Positions 16,034-26,329 are shown, counted from the first letter of the stretch. The stretch is 64,000 nucleotides of DNA from a bacterium UBP6_UBA1177 (GCA_002310995.1 DBYV01000042.1:24566-88565); one strand, 5' to 3'. Program-made: numbers and translations. Notes: generated by a model not told the origin, from the letters alone.

Positions 16034-17026
16034 ATGAGTTTCAGACCACCGTTTGAGATCACGGCGAAAGCGATAAATCTTATTTCGGAGATTTCGGAAA
16101 AAATCGGAATCATAACTGCGCTTTCCGACAATCCTTTTCATGTCGAACTGCGCAAGAAAAACCGCATCCGGACAATCCATTCTTCGCTTGCAATCGAGCA
16201 GAACACCCTTTCGATAGAGCAGATGACTGCAATCATCGAGGGCAAGCGTGTTCTGGGTGCACCGAACGAAATTCAGGAAGTCAAAAATGCGGTTCAGGCA
16301 TACGATCTGCTTCTTGAACTGAATCCGTATGAAGAAAAAGACCTGCTTCGGGCGCACAAACTGATGATGGCTGACCTGGTCGATAGAAACGGAAAATACC
16401 GTAGCGGCGGTGTCGGGATTTTTGACGGAAGCGAAGTCGTCCATGTTGCTCCGCCGGCAGGCAATGTGCCGTTTCTGATGGCTGATCTTTTCGCATGGCT
16501 CAAAAACAGCAGCGAACATCCGCTTATAAAAAGTTGTGTTTTCCATTATGAATTTGAATTTATTCATCCTTTTCAGGACGGAAACGGCAGGATGGGCAGA
16601 TTCTGGCAGACGGTGATTTTGAAAGAGTGGAAGCCTGTTTTTGCATGGATTCCTGTTGAAACGCTCGTGAAAGAGCATCAGGCTGAATATTATGCCGCGC
16701 TGACTTCGAGCGACAAAGATGCGGACAGCACGGCTTTTATTGATTTTATGCTGGAAATAATCTCAAAAGAAATAGATAAAATTATTGAACATCAGAACAA
16801 TGAGCCGATAAATGATACTGTAAATGATACTGTAAATGATACTGTAAAAATAATTCTGGAAATCATAAGAAAGAATCCTTCAGCATCTTATGAGGACATC
16901 GCAACAAAAACCGGCAAATCTCGTATAACTGTAAGTAGAAAACTTGCCGAACTCAAGGAACAGGGCATTATCCGCCGCGTAGGTGCTGACAAAAACGGTC
17001 ACTGGGAAATAGTGGAGCAAAAATGA
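16034..17026 (+). CDS. Fic family protein with C-terminal winged helix
   Basis: Probable AMP-transferase of the Fic family. The active-site motif is HPFQDGNGR (178-186), a full match to HPFx(D/E)GN(G/K)R. An inhibitory-helix-like motif SSLAIEQN (about 52-59) near the N-terminus resembles the class II (S/T)xxxE(G/N) type that blocks ATP, so activity is probably self-restrained. The C-terminus (about 275-330) is a winged helix (YEDIATKTGKSRITVSRKL) that may bind DNA and autoregulate. Between them lies a threefold NDTV tandem. Its stop overlaps the recN start by 4 bases. Its target is unknown. The winged-helix tail is echoed in the broken Fic gene at the right edge. Confidence 0.92.
   Translation: MSFRPPFEITAKAINLISEISEKIGIITALSDNPFHVELRKKNRIRTIHSSLAIEQNTLSIEQMTAIIEGKRVLGAPNEIQEVKNAVQAYDLLLELNPYEEKDLLRAHKLMMADLVDRNGKYRSGGVGIFDGSEVVHVAPPAGNVPFLMADLFAWLKNSSEHPLIKSCVFHYEFEFIHPFQDGNGRMGRFWQTVILKEWKPVFAWIPVETLVKEHQAEYYAALTSSDKDADSTAFIDFMLEIISKEIDKIIEHQNNEPINDTVNDTVNDTVKIILEIIRKNPSASYEDIATKTGKSRITVSRKLAELKEQGIIRRVGADKNGHWEIVEQK
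16811..16846 (+). repeat. Three perfect 12-bp tandem repeats in the Fic gene
   Basis: Unit AATGATACTGTA repeated three times without mismatch, coding NDTV three times. Change in copy number would keep the frame and alter only the linker between the Fic core and the winged helix. Confidence 0.95.
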
Positions 17027-18663
17027 AAATCTCGAACATATTTTTAAGGAATTTTCTGATTATAAAGAAGTCGAATATCGAGCTTTCTTCGGGACTTACG
17101 ACCGTTACGGGCGAGACTGGAAGCGGAAAAAGCCTCTTTGTTTCGGCTATGAAGGCTCTGCGCGGTGAAAGAATTACGAAATCGCTTCTCGGAAAGTGGG
17201 GGAAGAGCGGTGAGATCTGCGCCGAAATCACTCTGGAAGCGGGGGATAACGAAATCAGAAATCTTCTTGCAGGGAATGATATCGAGCCCGAAAACGACAA
17301 AATTCTGGCACGGCGCGTTTTCGGAGACAAAAACAGCGTCTATCTTAACGATGTTCCGGTAAGTTCCGCCTTTATCGCGTCACTGCTGGGAGAGATGATC
17401 GAGATCGGAAGCCAGTTCGAGAACCGGGAGCTTTTCAAAAAAGACTACCGTATGAAAATTCTGGATCTTAAGGCTGAAACTTCGGAAATTCTTAATGAAT
17501 ACAGAGATTTATATCATGAGATCCTGACTCTCAGAAGAACGATCGAAGAGCTGAAATCGAAGGACGATATCGGGAAAAGGGACTATCTTGAGTTTCAGAT
17601 AAACGAGATCGAAAAGCTTGAAACTTATGAAAATGAGGAGTCCGAGCTTCTTTCAAAGGTCAAATTCATCGAAAACCTCGCCAAAATCGTGAAATACAGT
17701 TCCGATTTTGCAAATTCGCTTTCAAATGCGCTCGATTTTCTTAATAGTGCTGATTCTGCCGCATCAGACCTTGCGGAACTTGATGAGATCGGCGATATCC
17801 CGGGGAGGATTTCGGCTGCAGTTATAGAACTTGACGACATTGCCAAAACTTCTTCGGCACTTTTTTCAAAATACGATGAACCTCTTGATAATATTGATGA
17901 AATCCAGTCAAGATTTGATAAACTTTCTTCGCTTTTCATAAAGCACGGAGTTTCGACTTCGGCAGGTCTCATGCAAAAACTCGATTCTCTCAACGAAGAA
18001 CTTTTCGAGATGAACAAGATCCCGCATAAAATCGCAGAATCTGAGAAAGAGCTCGCAACTTTGACAAAAAAAGCGTCGGCTCTGGCGGAAAAACTGCACG
18101 GGAAACGCCTGAAAGCCCTCAAACCGCTTGAAGAAAGCATTTTGAAATATCTCATCAAATTCGGGATGAAAGGGGTCCGCTTCTCGATTTCGCTGAATAA
18201 ACTTGATGAACTCGGCGAGAACGGCTTTGACGAGGCTCAGTTTGAGATAAACACGATCGGAACAGACAAAATGTTCGACATCACTTCGCTTTCTGGCGGC
18301 GAACTTTCGCGTCTTCTTCTCTCGGTCAAACTTATTGACGACGAGGAAGACAAAGTCATCCTTTTTGACGAGATCGATAGCTCAATAGGCGGCGAGACAG
18401 CGCGCAGCGCGGCACTCGAAATGAAGAAAAATTCAACTAAAAACCAGATAATAGTGATCACTCACTTTCCGCAGACAGCTTCTCTTGCAGACAGGCACAT
18501 CGTTGTCAGAAAGAGCGTAGGCGAGGGTGATGTCGAAACGGAAATATCGATTCTCGACAAGGCGGGACGGGTCAAAGAACTTGCCCGTATGATGGGAAAC
18601 AGCGAATCGGCCGATTTCCTGGCTGCTGCTGAAAAAATGGTCGAAGAAAATCTTGGAAAATAA
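17023..18663 (+). CDS. recN: DNA repair protein RecN
   Basis: SMC-like ATPase that holds broken DNA ends together in recombinational repair. 546 residues: Walker A GETGSGKS (30-37), a long central coiled coil (about 150-370), the signature SLSGGELSR (about 422) and Walker B VILFDEID (about 445). It starts in a 4-base overlap with the Fic gene. Its stop codon directly abuts the asnS stop codon on the other strand with no spacer, leaving no room for a dedicated terminator. Confidence 0.95.
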   Translation: MKISNIFLRNFLIIKKSNIELSSGLTTVTGETGSGKSLFVSAMKALRGERITKSLLGKWGKSGEICAEITLEAGDNEIRNLLAGNDIEPENDKILARRVFGDKNSVYLNDVPVSSAFIASLLGEMIEIGSQFENRELFKKDYRMKILDLKAETSEILNEYRDLYHEILTLRRTIEELKSKDDIGKRDYLEFQINEIEKLETYENEESELLSKVKFIENLAKIVKYSSDFANSLSNALDFLNSADSAASDLAELDEIGDIPGRISAAVIELDDIAKTSSALFSKYDEPLDNIDEIQSRFDKLSSLFIKHGVSTSAGLMQKLDSLNEELFEMNKIPHKIAESEKELATLTKKASALAEKLHGKRLKALKPLEESILKYLIKFGMKGVRFSISLNKLDELGENGFDEAQFEINTIGTDKMFDITSLSGGELSRLLLSVKLIDDEEDKVILFDEIDSSIGGETARSAALEMKKNSTKNQIIVITHFPQTASLADRHIVVRKSVGEGDVETEISILDKAGRVKELARMMGNSESADFLAAAEKMVEENLGK

Positions 18664-20055
18664 TTAGAATTCTGCGTTTTTCGGAGTTCTCGGGAATGGG
18701 ATGACGTCGCGGATGTTCTGCATTCCGGTGATGTACATGATCATGCGCTCAAAACCGAGGCCGTATCCTGCATGCGGGTTCGAACCGAATCTGCGGAGAT
18801 CAAGATACCACCAGTAATCCTCTTTTTTGAGGCCGAGTTCCTGGATTCTTGCAAGAAGTCTGTCGTAACGCTCTTCTCTCTGGCTTCCGCCGATGATTTC
18901 GCCGACACCGGGAACAAGGAGATCCATCGCAGCGACGGTCTTGTTGTCCTCGTTCATACGCATGTAGAAAGCCTTGATCTCTTTCGGATAATCGATGACG
19001 AAAACCGGTTTTTTGATGAGTTCTTCGGTGAGGTATCTCTCGTGTTCGGTCTGAAGATCGCAGCCCCAGTCGACCGGATATTCGAACTGTTTGCCCGACT
19101 TTTTAAGAAGCTCTATCGCTTCGGTGTATGTGATTTTGCCGAAGTCGGAATCTTTAATGAAATTCAGCCTTTCGAGCAAAGTCTTGTCAACGAAGCTGTT
19201 GAAGAATTCCATCTCTTCCGGAGCTTTTTCAAGAACGAAGTTGATGATGTACTTCACCATGTCTTCGGCAAGTTTCATGTCGTCGTGAAGGTCTGCGAAA
19301 GCGATCTCGGGTTCGATCATCCAGAATTCGCTTGCGTGACGCTGCGTGTATGAGTTTTCGGCTCTGAAAGTGGGGCCGAAAGTATAGACGTTTCTGAACG
19401 CCGCGCAGTAGTTTTCAACTGCAAGCTGGCCTGAAACGGTGAGGTTCGTTGCCTTTCCGAAGAAATCTTCGCCGTAGTTTATGCTGCCGTCATCTTTCTT
19501 CGGCAGGTTGTTGAGGTCCAGAGTCGTGACCTGGAACATTTCGCCGGCACCTTCGCAGTCGCTTCCAGTGATGATCGGGGTGTGGACGTAGACGAAGCCT
19601 CTTTCCTGGAAGAACGAGTGGATCGCGAAAGCGACAAGACTGCGGATCCTGAAAACTGCGTTGTAGATGTTCGCTCTCGGTCTGAGATGTGCGATCGTCC
19701 TCATATATTCAAGGGTGTGTCTTTTTTTCTGAAGAGGGAAATCCTCATCGCTCGTGCCGACAACTTCGACTTTCTCGGCTTTGATCTCGAAAGGCTGCTT
19801 GTCGCCCGCGCTTTCAACGACTTTGCCGAGAACCTTTACCGCGCTGCCCGTTCCGAGTTTCGCGATTTCCTTGTAATTCTCCAGATTTGATTCAAAAACT
19901 ATCTGAATATTCTTGAAAAACGAGCCGTCGTTGAGCTCGATGAATCCGAAAGCGTTGCTTGCACGGATCGTTCTGACCCAGCCTGAAACCTCGACATCTT
20001 TTCCCATAAATTTTTCAGTTTCCCTGAAAATCGATTTGACAAGAACCTTTTCCAT
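18664..20055 (-). CDS. asnS: Asparaginyl-tRNA synthetase
   Basis: Class II synthetase that charges tRNA-Asn. 463 residues: N-terminal OB-fold anticodon-binding domain (about 1-115, with [16 protein letters not shown]), then the catalytic core with motif 2 around [16 protein letters not shown] and motif 3 [19 protein letters not shown] precedes the ATG on the minus strand. It is convergent with recN with zero spacing. The asparagine-type assignment over aspartate rests on overall similarity and the FRAENS motif. Confidence 0.95.
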   Translation of the reverse strand: MEKVLVKSIFRETEKFMGKDVEVSGWVRTIRASNAFGFIELNDGSFFKNIQIVFESNLENYKEIAKLGTGSAVKVLGKVVESAGDKQPFEIKAEKVEVVGTSDEDFPLQKKRHTLEYMRTIAHLRPRANIYNAVFRIRSLVAFAIHSFFQERGFVYVHTPIITGSDCEGAGEMFQVTTLDLNNLPKKDDGSINYGEDFFGKATNLTVSGQLAVENYCAAFRNVYTFGPTFRAENSYTQRHASEFWMIEPEIAFADLHDDMKLAEDMVKYIINFVLEKAPEEMEFFNSFVDKTLLERLNFIKDSDFGKITYTEAIELLKKSGKQFEYPVDWGCDLQTEHERYLTEELIKKPVFVIDYPKEIKAFYMRMNEDNKTVAAMDLLVPGVGEIIGGSQREERYDRLLARIQELGLKKEDYWWYLDLRRFGSNPHAGYGLGFERMIMYITGMQNIRDVIPFPRTPKNAEF

Positions 20056-20098
20056 TGTTTTCTCCGTAAAAAACCTTAAAAAACGGGCGGTAATATAG

Positions 20099-20237
20099 TC
20101 ACAAAAGGAGTATTTTCAAGTAAAAAGAGAACGTCCAATAGATTGAGCTACGAGACTGAAACTTTGTGTTCTTTGCAGAACTTGCGTATCAAACTGAAGA
20201 GAGAAGGAAAAGTCCTCCAAAAACCCGGTTAAATAAT
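20099..20237. other. Divergent intergenic region, nothing recognised
   Basis: Between asnS and rppH. A short open frame on the plus strand (about 20130-20230) shows no similarity that can be recognised and has no ribosome site; it is taken as non-coding. Confidence 0.4.
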
Positions 20238-20266
20238 TTGAAAGTCGAGCCTTTTTGTGCTATTTT
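20238..20266 (+). promoter_or_regulatory. Probable promoter of rppH-mazG
   Basis: TTGAAA, a 17-base spacer and TATTTT, about 50 bases upstream of the GTG start at 20318. Confidence 0.45.
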
Positions 20267-20317
20267 CCCGCGGTTTTTTTGTTGTGTCCTGCGGGACGAA
20301 AACAGTAGAGGCGTAAA

Positions 20318-20773
20318 GTGAATTTGAGACAGAATGCAGCAGCAGTTATTGAGAACAGTCAGGGGCTTATTCTTGCTTGTGAAAGACGTAATATCAGAGG
20401 TGCATGGCAACTTCCGCAAGGTGGAATTGACGATGGCGAAAGCGCAGAAGAGGCTGTCCTGCGCGAAGTCATGGAAGAGACTGGAATAACAAGCGAATTT
20501 TTGAAAATTGTCGGCCATTCTTCAAAGGTTTCCTATCTCTTTCCGCACAATGTTACATGGAAATCAAAAAAAGGTAAGTACGACGGACAGGAACAGATAT
20601 ATTTTCACATTAAAATTGCCGATTCCGGATGGAAACTCGCCGAAAGAACAGAGGAATTTGTCTCTTTTGAGTGGATAACCAAAGAAGAGATGATAAAAAG
20701 GATCGTTCCTTTTAAGAAAGATTGCTACATCAAAGCTTTTAAAGAGCTTTTCGGAGAAAATTATGAAAACTGA
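20318..20773 (+). CDS. rppH: Nudix hydrolase, RNA pyrophosphohydrolase-like
   Basis: Nudix enzyme of the RppH type, which removes pyrophosphate from 5' triphosphate RNA ends to begin mRNA decay. 151 residues. The start is GTG, with GTAGAGG upstream. The Nudix box covers residues 35-57 with the full pattern (Gly35, Glu41, Arg49, Glu50, Glu53, Glu54, Gly56). RGAWQLPQGG before it is diagnostic of the RppH/Ap4A branch. The end overlaps mazG by 11 bases. An Ap4A-hydrolase role cannot be excluded. Confidence 0.9.
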   Translation: MNLRQNAAAVIENSQGLILACERRNIRGAWQLPQGGIDDGESAEEAVLREVMEETGITSEFLKIVGHSSKVSYLFPHNVTWKSKKGKYDGQEQIYFHIKIADSGWKLAERTEEFVSFEWITKEEMIKRIVPFKKDCYIKAFKELFGENYEN

Positions 20774-21551
20774 AAACATAGGCAAACTGCTTGAAGTTAT
20801 GCGGACTCTCCGCGGCGAGAACGGATGCCCGTGGGACAAAGAACAATCGATGACGAGCCTTCGTCCGTATATCATAGAAGAGGCTTTCGAGACAGTAGAA
20901 GCGCTCGACGAACTTGATAAAAGTAAGCCTGAAACACTTGCTGAACTCAAAAAAGAGCTGGGGGATCTGCTTTTGCAGGTGGTTTTTGTCTCGCAAATTG
21001 CAAGCGAGGAAGGACTTTTCTGCTTTGAGGACGTAGCCGAAGCGATTACTGCGAAACTTATAACGCGCCATCCGCATGTTTTCGGTGACGCGAAGGTAAA
21101 GGACAGTGCAGAAGTTCTCACAAATTGGAATCTGATCAAAAAAAATAAGGAAAGCCGCAAACATCTGCTTGACGGAATTCCGAAATCCATGCCTTCAGTT
21201 CTTATTTCGCAAAGATACACATCACGTGCCGCATCTGTCGGATTCGACTGGAAAAATGCCGAAGATACAATGAAAAAGGTCGAAGAGGAGAAGGCTGAAC
21301 TCGCGGAAGCTGTAGAACAGGGAAACCTTGACCACGTCGAGGAAGAGTTCGGGGATTTGATGTTCGCACTTGTCAACTACGGAAGAAAGCTCGGGCTTGA
21401 CAGCGAAAAGGCTCTCAAAAGATGCGCTGAAAAGTTCAAAGCACGTTTCGACGAGATGGAAAACATCGACCCGACCTTTGTCGAAGGGGGAAAACCGCTT
21501 GACGAGCTTGAGGAGTTGTGGCAGAAAGCGAAGAAGAATCTGAGCAAGTGA
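20763..21551 (+). CDS. mazG: Nucleoside triphosphate pyrophosphohydrolase MazG
   Basis: Hydrolyses NTPs and dNTPs to monophosphates and pyrophosphate, a house-cleaning enzyme. 262 residues with the two MazG repeats: one around GCPWDKEQSM and EEAFETVEALDE (about 20-100), the other around EEEFGDLMFALVNYGRKL (about 192-210); the metal-binding EExxE patterns are present. Full length for the family. Translation is coupled to rppH by an 11-base overlap, pairing two nucleotide-cleaning enzymes. Confidence 0.94.
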   Translation: MKTENIGKLLEVMRTLRGENGCPWDKEQSMTSLRPYIIEEAFETVEALDELDKSKPETLAELKKELGDLLLQVVFVSQIASEEGLFCFEDVAEAITAKLITRHPHVFGDAKVKDSAEVLTNWNLIKKNKESRKHLLDGIPKSMPSVLISQRYTSRAASVGFDWKNAEDTMKKVEEEKAELAEAVEQGNLDHVEEEFGDLMFALVNYGRKLGLDSEKALKRCAEKFKARFDEMENIDPTFVEGGKPLDELEELWQKAKKNLSK

Positions 21552-21562
21552 TCGGAGTGATT

Positions 21563-23101
21563 GTGCATAAATATATTGTTTTTTTTCTTTGTTTTATGCT
21601 TGTTTCGGCTTTGTTTGCCGATATTTCGAAGGAATTCGACTTCCTTCACAGCGCATCTTTTTCTTTTAAGAACAACATTCCCTACATCCGAGTTCATGTG
21701 AAGAGTTATGAAAACGGTACGAAGATAGAAAATATAAGGAGTTTTGAGTGCGGAAACAGCGAAATTAATGCTAAATCATTGATTTTTTCAGTCTCAAATT
21801 TTACTCCTGCAGTAGTGAAATACAGAATTGCTTTTCAGGAACTTGCCCAGAACGAGCTTAAAAGTCATGCCGAAAAGTCGAAACTCTGGAGCATAAAAAC
21901 CGGAATGGAAACTGAAATTTTTGTCCATGGTGCGATATTTTCGATAAACAAATCCACCATCGACAACCGCGAATACTTTATAGTTTCAAAAGAGCTTTTT
22001 GAAAAGTCAAAAGCTGAAGAATTACTCAATAAATTCAGAGAGTTGTTTCCTGACTATAGCATTGTTTCGATTCCGGTTCACGAAAGCAATGCAGGTTCTG
22101 TAATAAATGTGAAAACCGATGACGGAAAGAACTATAAGTGCCAGAATTTAATACTGATTCACCCTAAACCAGGCTTCATGACCGGTGAAGATTCATACTC
22201 AGACGGCAGAAACTATTTTCTCACTCCGACTGAAAAAGGAAGAGGTGAACTTGTTATAGAAGATTCCGTCGAAAATATTCTACATCGGATTTTGCCAGGT
22301 GAGATGTTTTTGTCTGCTCCGCTTGAAACCCTCAAGGCACAGGCTGTTGCGGCAAGAACCGATATTTTCATGCAGCTCGGTAAGCGACACGTTTCCGAAA
22401 TATGGCACATTTGCAGTGAAGTCCACTGTCAGAAAGTAATCTGGGACGGAAAAATCGATTCAAAATTTGTTCAGGCGGTAAAGGAGACGGAAGGGCAGGT
22501 GCTTCTTTTCAACGGAACTCATGTTGCGCGGGCTCCTTACTGTTCAAGTTCAGGTGGTAGGACTGAAGACATCAGAAACGTCTGGTTTACCGCAGAAAAA
22601 CCTTATCTGACCGGCGTATGGGATGGCGACGAACCGCTTCAACTAGACCTTTCCAAAGAAGCTGACCTCCAAAAATTTCTTGCAAGCGACTACGGCGAGG
22701 ACAACCTGAAAATGAACAAGCGCCACCGCTGGAAAGTCGAGTTTCCGCAGGAAAAAATCGATGAACTTCTTAAATCACGAAAAAATATAGGAAAACTCAA
22801 GGAAATCAGGTCATTGCAGCGCGGAGTCTCCGGCAGGATCTACAAGGCTGAATTTGTCGGCACACTCTCTTCGCTTGTTGTTTACGGAGAACTTAATATC
22901 CGAAGATTACTGGATAATTTATATAGTTCCGCCTTCCTTGCACACAAAGATGGTGATATATGGATTTTTGAAGGAATGGGTTGGGGACACGGCGTCGGAA
23001 TGAGCCAGATGGGAGCCATTTCGCTCGGTAAAAAAGGACGCGATTTCAGCTTCATTCTTAAAAGATACTATCCTAAAACTGATATAATAAAGATTTACTG
23101 A
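21563..23101 (+). CDS. Exported SpoIID/LytB-domain protein
   Basis: Secreted protein with a SpoIID-type domain; SpoIID itself is a lytic transglycosylase acting on peptidoglycan glycan strands stripped of stem peptides. The start is set at the GTG at 21563, because GGAG lies 5 bases upstream and the resulting N-terminus (HKYIVFFLCFMLVSALFA) is a good signal peptide. The SpoIID core runs from PGEMFLSAPLETLKAQAVAA to the end, including YCSSSGGRTEDI and GMGWGHGVGMSQMGA. The N-terminal 220 residues are unassigned. Not a sporulation gene by itself: the family is wide among non-sporulating bacteria. Confidence 0.88.
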   Translation: MHKYIVFFLCFMLVSALFADISKEFDFLHSASFSFKNNIPYIRVHVKSYENGTKIENIRSFECGNSEINAKSLIFSVSNFTPAVVKYRIAFQELAQNELKSHAEKSKLWSIKTGMETEIFVHGAIFSINKSTIDNREYFIVSKELFEKSKAEELLNKFRELFPDYSIVSIPVHESNAGSVINVKTDDGKNYKCQNLILIHPKPGFMTGEDSYSDGRNYFLTPTEKGRGELVIEDSVENILHRILPGEMFLSAPLETLKAQAVAARTDIFMQLGKRHVSEIWHICSEVHCQKVIWDGKIDSKFVQAVKETEGQVLLFNGTHVARAPYCSSSGGRTEDIRNVWFTAEKPYLTGVWDGDEPLQLDLSKEADLQKFLASDYGEDNLKMNKRHRWKVEFPQEKIDELLKSRKNIGKLKEIRSLQRGVSGRIYKAEFVGTLSSLVVYGELNIRRLLDNLYSSAFLAHKDGDIWIFEGMGWGHGVGMSQMGAISLGKKGRDFSFILKRYYPKTDIIKIY

Positions 23102-23111
23102 GAGGTGAGAA

Positions 23112-24635
23112 ATGAGTGATGACAAAAGAGTAATGCTGATGATTCTTGACGGTTTCGGAATCAGGGAAAGCAGTGATTTCAACGCGGTAAAAACGGCGAA
23201 AACGCCGAATATAGACAGGCTTCTTGCAAATTCACCGAAATGCCAGCTCTCTGCAAGCGGTCTTGATGTCGGACTTCCGAAAGGACAGATGGGAAACAGT
23301 GAAGTCGGACACACCAATATTGGTGCCGGAAGAGTCGTTTATCAGGATCTCACTAGAATCGACAAATCGATAGAAGACGGCAGTTTTTTTGAAAATCCGG
23401 TGCTTAAAGAGACTGTGAAAGAACTCAAAATTCACGGTGGAACGCTTCATCTCATGGGGCTGGTTTCTCCCGGCGGAGTCCACAGCTCGATGGATCACCT
23501 TTACGCTCTGCTTGAATTCGGCAAAAGAAACAAACTCGAAGTCGTCGTCCACTGCTTCCTTGACGGCCGCGACACGCCGCCTCAAAGCGCGATAAACTAT
23601 GTGAGAGAGCTTGACGAGAAGATGAAAAAAGAAGGTCTCGGCGAAATCGCGACAGTTATGGGGAGATTCTACGCTATGGACCGCGACAACCGCTGGGAAA
23701 GGGTAGAGCAGGCTTACGATGCGCTCACGCTTGGCTTAGGTCTGCGCGCTGAAACACCGGTTGATGCTATTCTCAACTCATACGCGAGAGGCGAATACGA
23801 CGAGTTCGTCCGTCCGACGATAATAATGAACGACTGCGGCTTCCCGAAAGGTGTCATGCGTGACGAGGACGCTGTCATTTTCTTTAATTTCAGAGCCGAC
23901 CGCGCAAGAGAGATCTCAATGGCACTCAATTTCGACGATTTCAACGGCTTTATGAGAAAGCAGAGAGTCACTTTCAGCCAGTATGCGACAATGACGCAGT
24001 ATCGCGCCGATTTTCCGTTCCCGGTTCTTTTTGAGCATGAAGAACTTAAAAACATTCTCGGCGAAGTCGTTTCAAAGGCTAAAAAAACGCAGCTCAGAAT
24101 CGCCGAGACCGAGAAATATGCCCACGTCACATTCTTTTTTAACGGCGGAAAAGAGACCGTTTTTGACGGCGAGGAGAGGATTCTCGTTCCTTCGCCGAAA
24201 GTTCAGACTTATGACCTTAAACCCGAGATGAGCGCTTATGAAGTTACTGATCAACTTCTTGAAAATATTGAAAAATTTGATTTAGTTATCCTCAATTTCG
24301 CAAACCCCGATATGGTTGGTCACACCGGTGTCATGGAAGCGGCAGTCAAGGCGATTGAGGCGATTGACGAGTGCGTCGGCAAAATCATGGCAAAAGTTGA
24401 AGAAGAGGGGAGAGTGCTTATTCTTACAGCTGATCACGGCAACAGCGAGCAGATGTTCGACGAAACGACGAACGCTCCTCATACAGCTCACACTACAAAT
24501 CCGGTTCCATTCGCGATTTACAACTATAAAAATGTCGATTTGCATAACGGAATCCTTGCCGACATCGCGCCGACAATTCTCAAAATAATGGGGCTTGAAA
24601 TTCCGTCGGAAATGACAGGAAAGGAACTTTTCTAA
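23112..24635 (+). CDS. gpmI: 2,3-bisphosphoglycerate-independent phosphoglycerate mutase
   Basis: Glycolytic enzyme interconverting 3- and 2-phosphoglycerate with two Mn ions. 507 residues, normal length. The phosphoserine nucleophile is Ser63 in QMGNSEVGHTN; other family motifs are LDGFG (12-16), DGRDTPP and the metal-binding ADHGNSE and HTAHT near the C-terminus. AGAGGTGAG precedes the ATG. It follows the SpoIID-like gene by 10 bases and precedes the nucleoside kinase by 21. Confidence 0.96.
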   Translation: MSDDKRVMLMILDGFGIRESSDFNAVKTAKTPNIDRLLANSPKCQLSASGLDVGLPKGQMGNSEVGHTNIGAGRVVYQDLTRIDKSIEDGSFFENPVLKETVKELKIHGGTLHLMGLVSPGGVHSSMDHLYALLEFGKRNKLEVVVHCFLDGRDTPPQSAINYVRELDEKMKKEGLGEIATVMGRFYAMDRDNRWERVEQAYDALTLGLGLRAETPVDAILNSYARGEYDEFVRPTIIMNDCGFPKGVMRDEDAVIFFNFRADRAREISMALNFDDFNGFMRKQRVTFSQYATMTQYRADFPFPVLFEHEELKNILGEVVSKAKKTQLRIAETEKYAHVTFFFNGGKETVFDGEERILVPSPKVQTYDLKPEMSAYEVTDQLLENIEKFDLVILNFANPDMVGHTGVMEAAVKAIEAIDECVGKIMAKVEEEGRVLILTADHGNSEQMFDETTNAPHTAHTTNPVPFAIYNYKNVDLHNGILADIAPTILKIMGLEIPSEMTGKELF

Positions 24636-24656
24636 AAATTAATAAAGAGGGAAATC

Positions 24657-26327
24657 ATGACTAACGACTTGTTTTCATTGAAAATTTCAATTCCAGAAGG
24701 TGAGAAGCCAGAATCTGTCGCCAAGGGAACGAAATTCATTGACATCGCTCCAAAATATCAGGAATACTACAAATTCCGCATCATAGGAGCGGTTTTCAAT
24801 AATGAATTCTGCGACTTGAGCAAAGAGATTCCCGGGGACGGGAAAGTCGAATTCTTCACGATGGAGAACAGGGACGGTTATCTTTTTTACCTCAGAAGCA
24901 TACTTTTCGTAATGATAAAGGCGGCAAAAGAAATTTTTCCGCATGCGATTCTTCATATCGAATACAGCATCGGCAACGGATACTACTGCTGGTTTGAAGG
25001 GCTTGAGTGGCTTGAGGCTGGCGATGTCGAGTGTATTTCGGCAAGAATGAGAGAAATAATCGATGCCGATATGCCTTTTGTGCGCCAGAATGTTACTACA
25101 GAACAGGCAATCGAGGAATTCAGGAAACAGGATCTTTTAGACAAAGTTTCACTTTTCAAAATCAGGACGCAGCCGCGCACCAATATTTACTGGCTCGGTC
25201 AGACTGTAGGCTATTTTTCGGGTTATCTTCTTCCTTCGACTTCGTACTGTGACAAATTCCACCTTATGCACTACAAAAACGGAATAGTTCTCCTTATTCC
25301 TTCACAGAATGATCCAGACACAGTTCCGGCGTTTCAGGACAGCCCGAAATATTTTGACATTATCCAGGAACACAGCGAATGGCTTGACGTTCTGGAACTT
25401 GATACCTGCGCGAAGCTCAATGACTGGATAAGGCGCGGTTTCAGTAACAAAATTATCCTTCTCTGCGAGGCTCTGCACGAGAAAAAACTGGCGAAAATAG
25501 CAGATGAAATCTACCGCCGCCGCAAAATGGTAAGAATAGTTTCCATCGCCGGTCCGAGTTCTAGTGGAAAGACTACAACGGCGAACAGACTCTGTGTCCA
25601 GCTCCGCGTCAACGGAATACGGCCCTTCCTGATTTCGCTTGACGACTACTTCATTGACCGCGACAAAACTCCGAAAGACGAGAAAGGCGAGCACGATTTT
25701 GAGTCTCTTGCGGCGATAAATATCGAACTTTTCAATAAAAATCTGAACGACCTTATGTCCGGAAAAGCAGTTACTCTTCCGAGATACGATTTCAAAACCG
25801 GAAAAAGTTGCTCTGACGGCAAAACGATAATTCTGCCAGAGAACGGAGTGCTTGTAATCGAGGGCATTCACGGTCTAAATCCCAATCTTTACGCTGATGT
25901 CCCGAAATACAATGTTTACAAGATTTATGTTAGCGCGCTTACGGCTCTAAATATCGATAATCACAATAGAATTCCTACAACAGACGGCAGACTTATACGC
26001 AGAATGGTGCGCGATTTCCAGTACCGCGGTCATTCGCCGATAGACACTTTAAAACGATGGGCTTCAGTTAGAAACGGCGAGGACAAGAATATTTTCCCGT
26101 ATCAGGAAAACGCTGATGCGATGTTTAATTCTACATTCGTCTGCGAGTTCAGTATCCTGAAAAAATATGCAGAACCTCTTCTTCGTCAGGTTCCGACTAA
26201 TATTCCAGAATACCGTGAAGCGAAAAGGCTTCTTAAATTCCTCTCTTTCTTTGAAGAAATAGATGATTCGACACTTCCCTTAAACTCAATTCTTCGCGAG
26301 TTCGTAGGCGACAGTATTTTCAGATAG
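24657..26327 (+). CDS. Nucleoside (uridine) kinase with N-terminal ThrRS-like extension
   Basis: P-loop kinase of the uridine kinase/phosphoribulokinase superfamily, phosphorylating a nucleoside, probably uridine or cytidine. 556 residues. The N-terminal half (about 1-250) resembles the second additional domain of threonyl-tRNA synthetase (HAILHIEYSIGNGYYCWFE), an arrangement known in this subfamily. The kinase half begins with Walker A GPSSSGKT (299-306) and has SLDDYFIDRDKTP and VLVIEGIHGLNP, typical of Udk. GAGGG precedes the ATG. It is probably the last gene of the mutase operon and is convergent with glgP (2-base gap). Confidence 0.87.
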   Translation: MTNDLFSLKISIPEGEKPESVAKGTKFIDIAPKYQEYYKFRIIGAVFNNEFCDLSKEIPGDGKVEFFTMENRDGYLFYLRSILFVMIKAAKEIFPHAILHIEYSIGNGYYCWFEGLEWLEAGDVECISARMREIIDADMPFVRQNVTTEQAIEEFRKQDLLDKVSLFKIRTQPRTNIYWLGQTVGYFSGYLLPSTSYCDKFHLMHYKNGIVLLIPSQNDPDTVPAFQDSPKYFDIIQEHSEWLDVLELDTCAKLNDWIRRGFSNKIILLCEALHEKKLAKIADEIYRRRKMVRIVSIAGPSSSGKTTTANRLCVQLRVNGIRPFLISLDDYFIDRDKTPKDEKGEHDFESLAAINIELFNKNLNDLMSGKAVTLPRYDFKTGKSCSDGKTIILPENGVLVIEGIHGLNPNLYADVPKYNVYKIYVSALTALNIDNHNRIPTTDGRLIRRMVRDFQYRGHSPIDTLKRWASVRNGEDKNIFPYQENADAMFNSTFVCEFSILKKYAEPLLRQVPTNIPEYREAKRLLKFLSFFEEIDDSTLPLNSILREFVGDSIFR

Positions 26328-26329
26328 TA

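Noticed and set aside
20130..20234. Short plus-strand frame before rppH
   Set aside because: No start with a ribosome site and no recognisable similarity.
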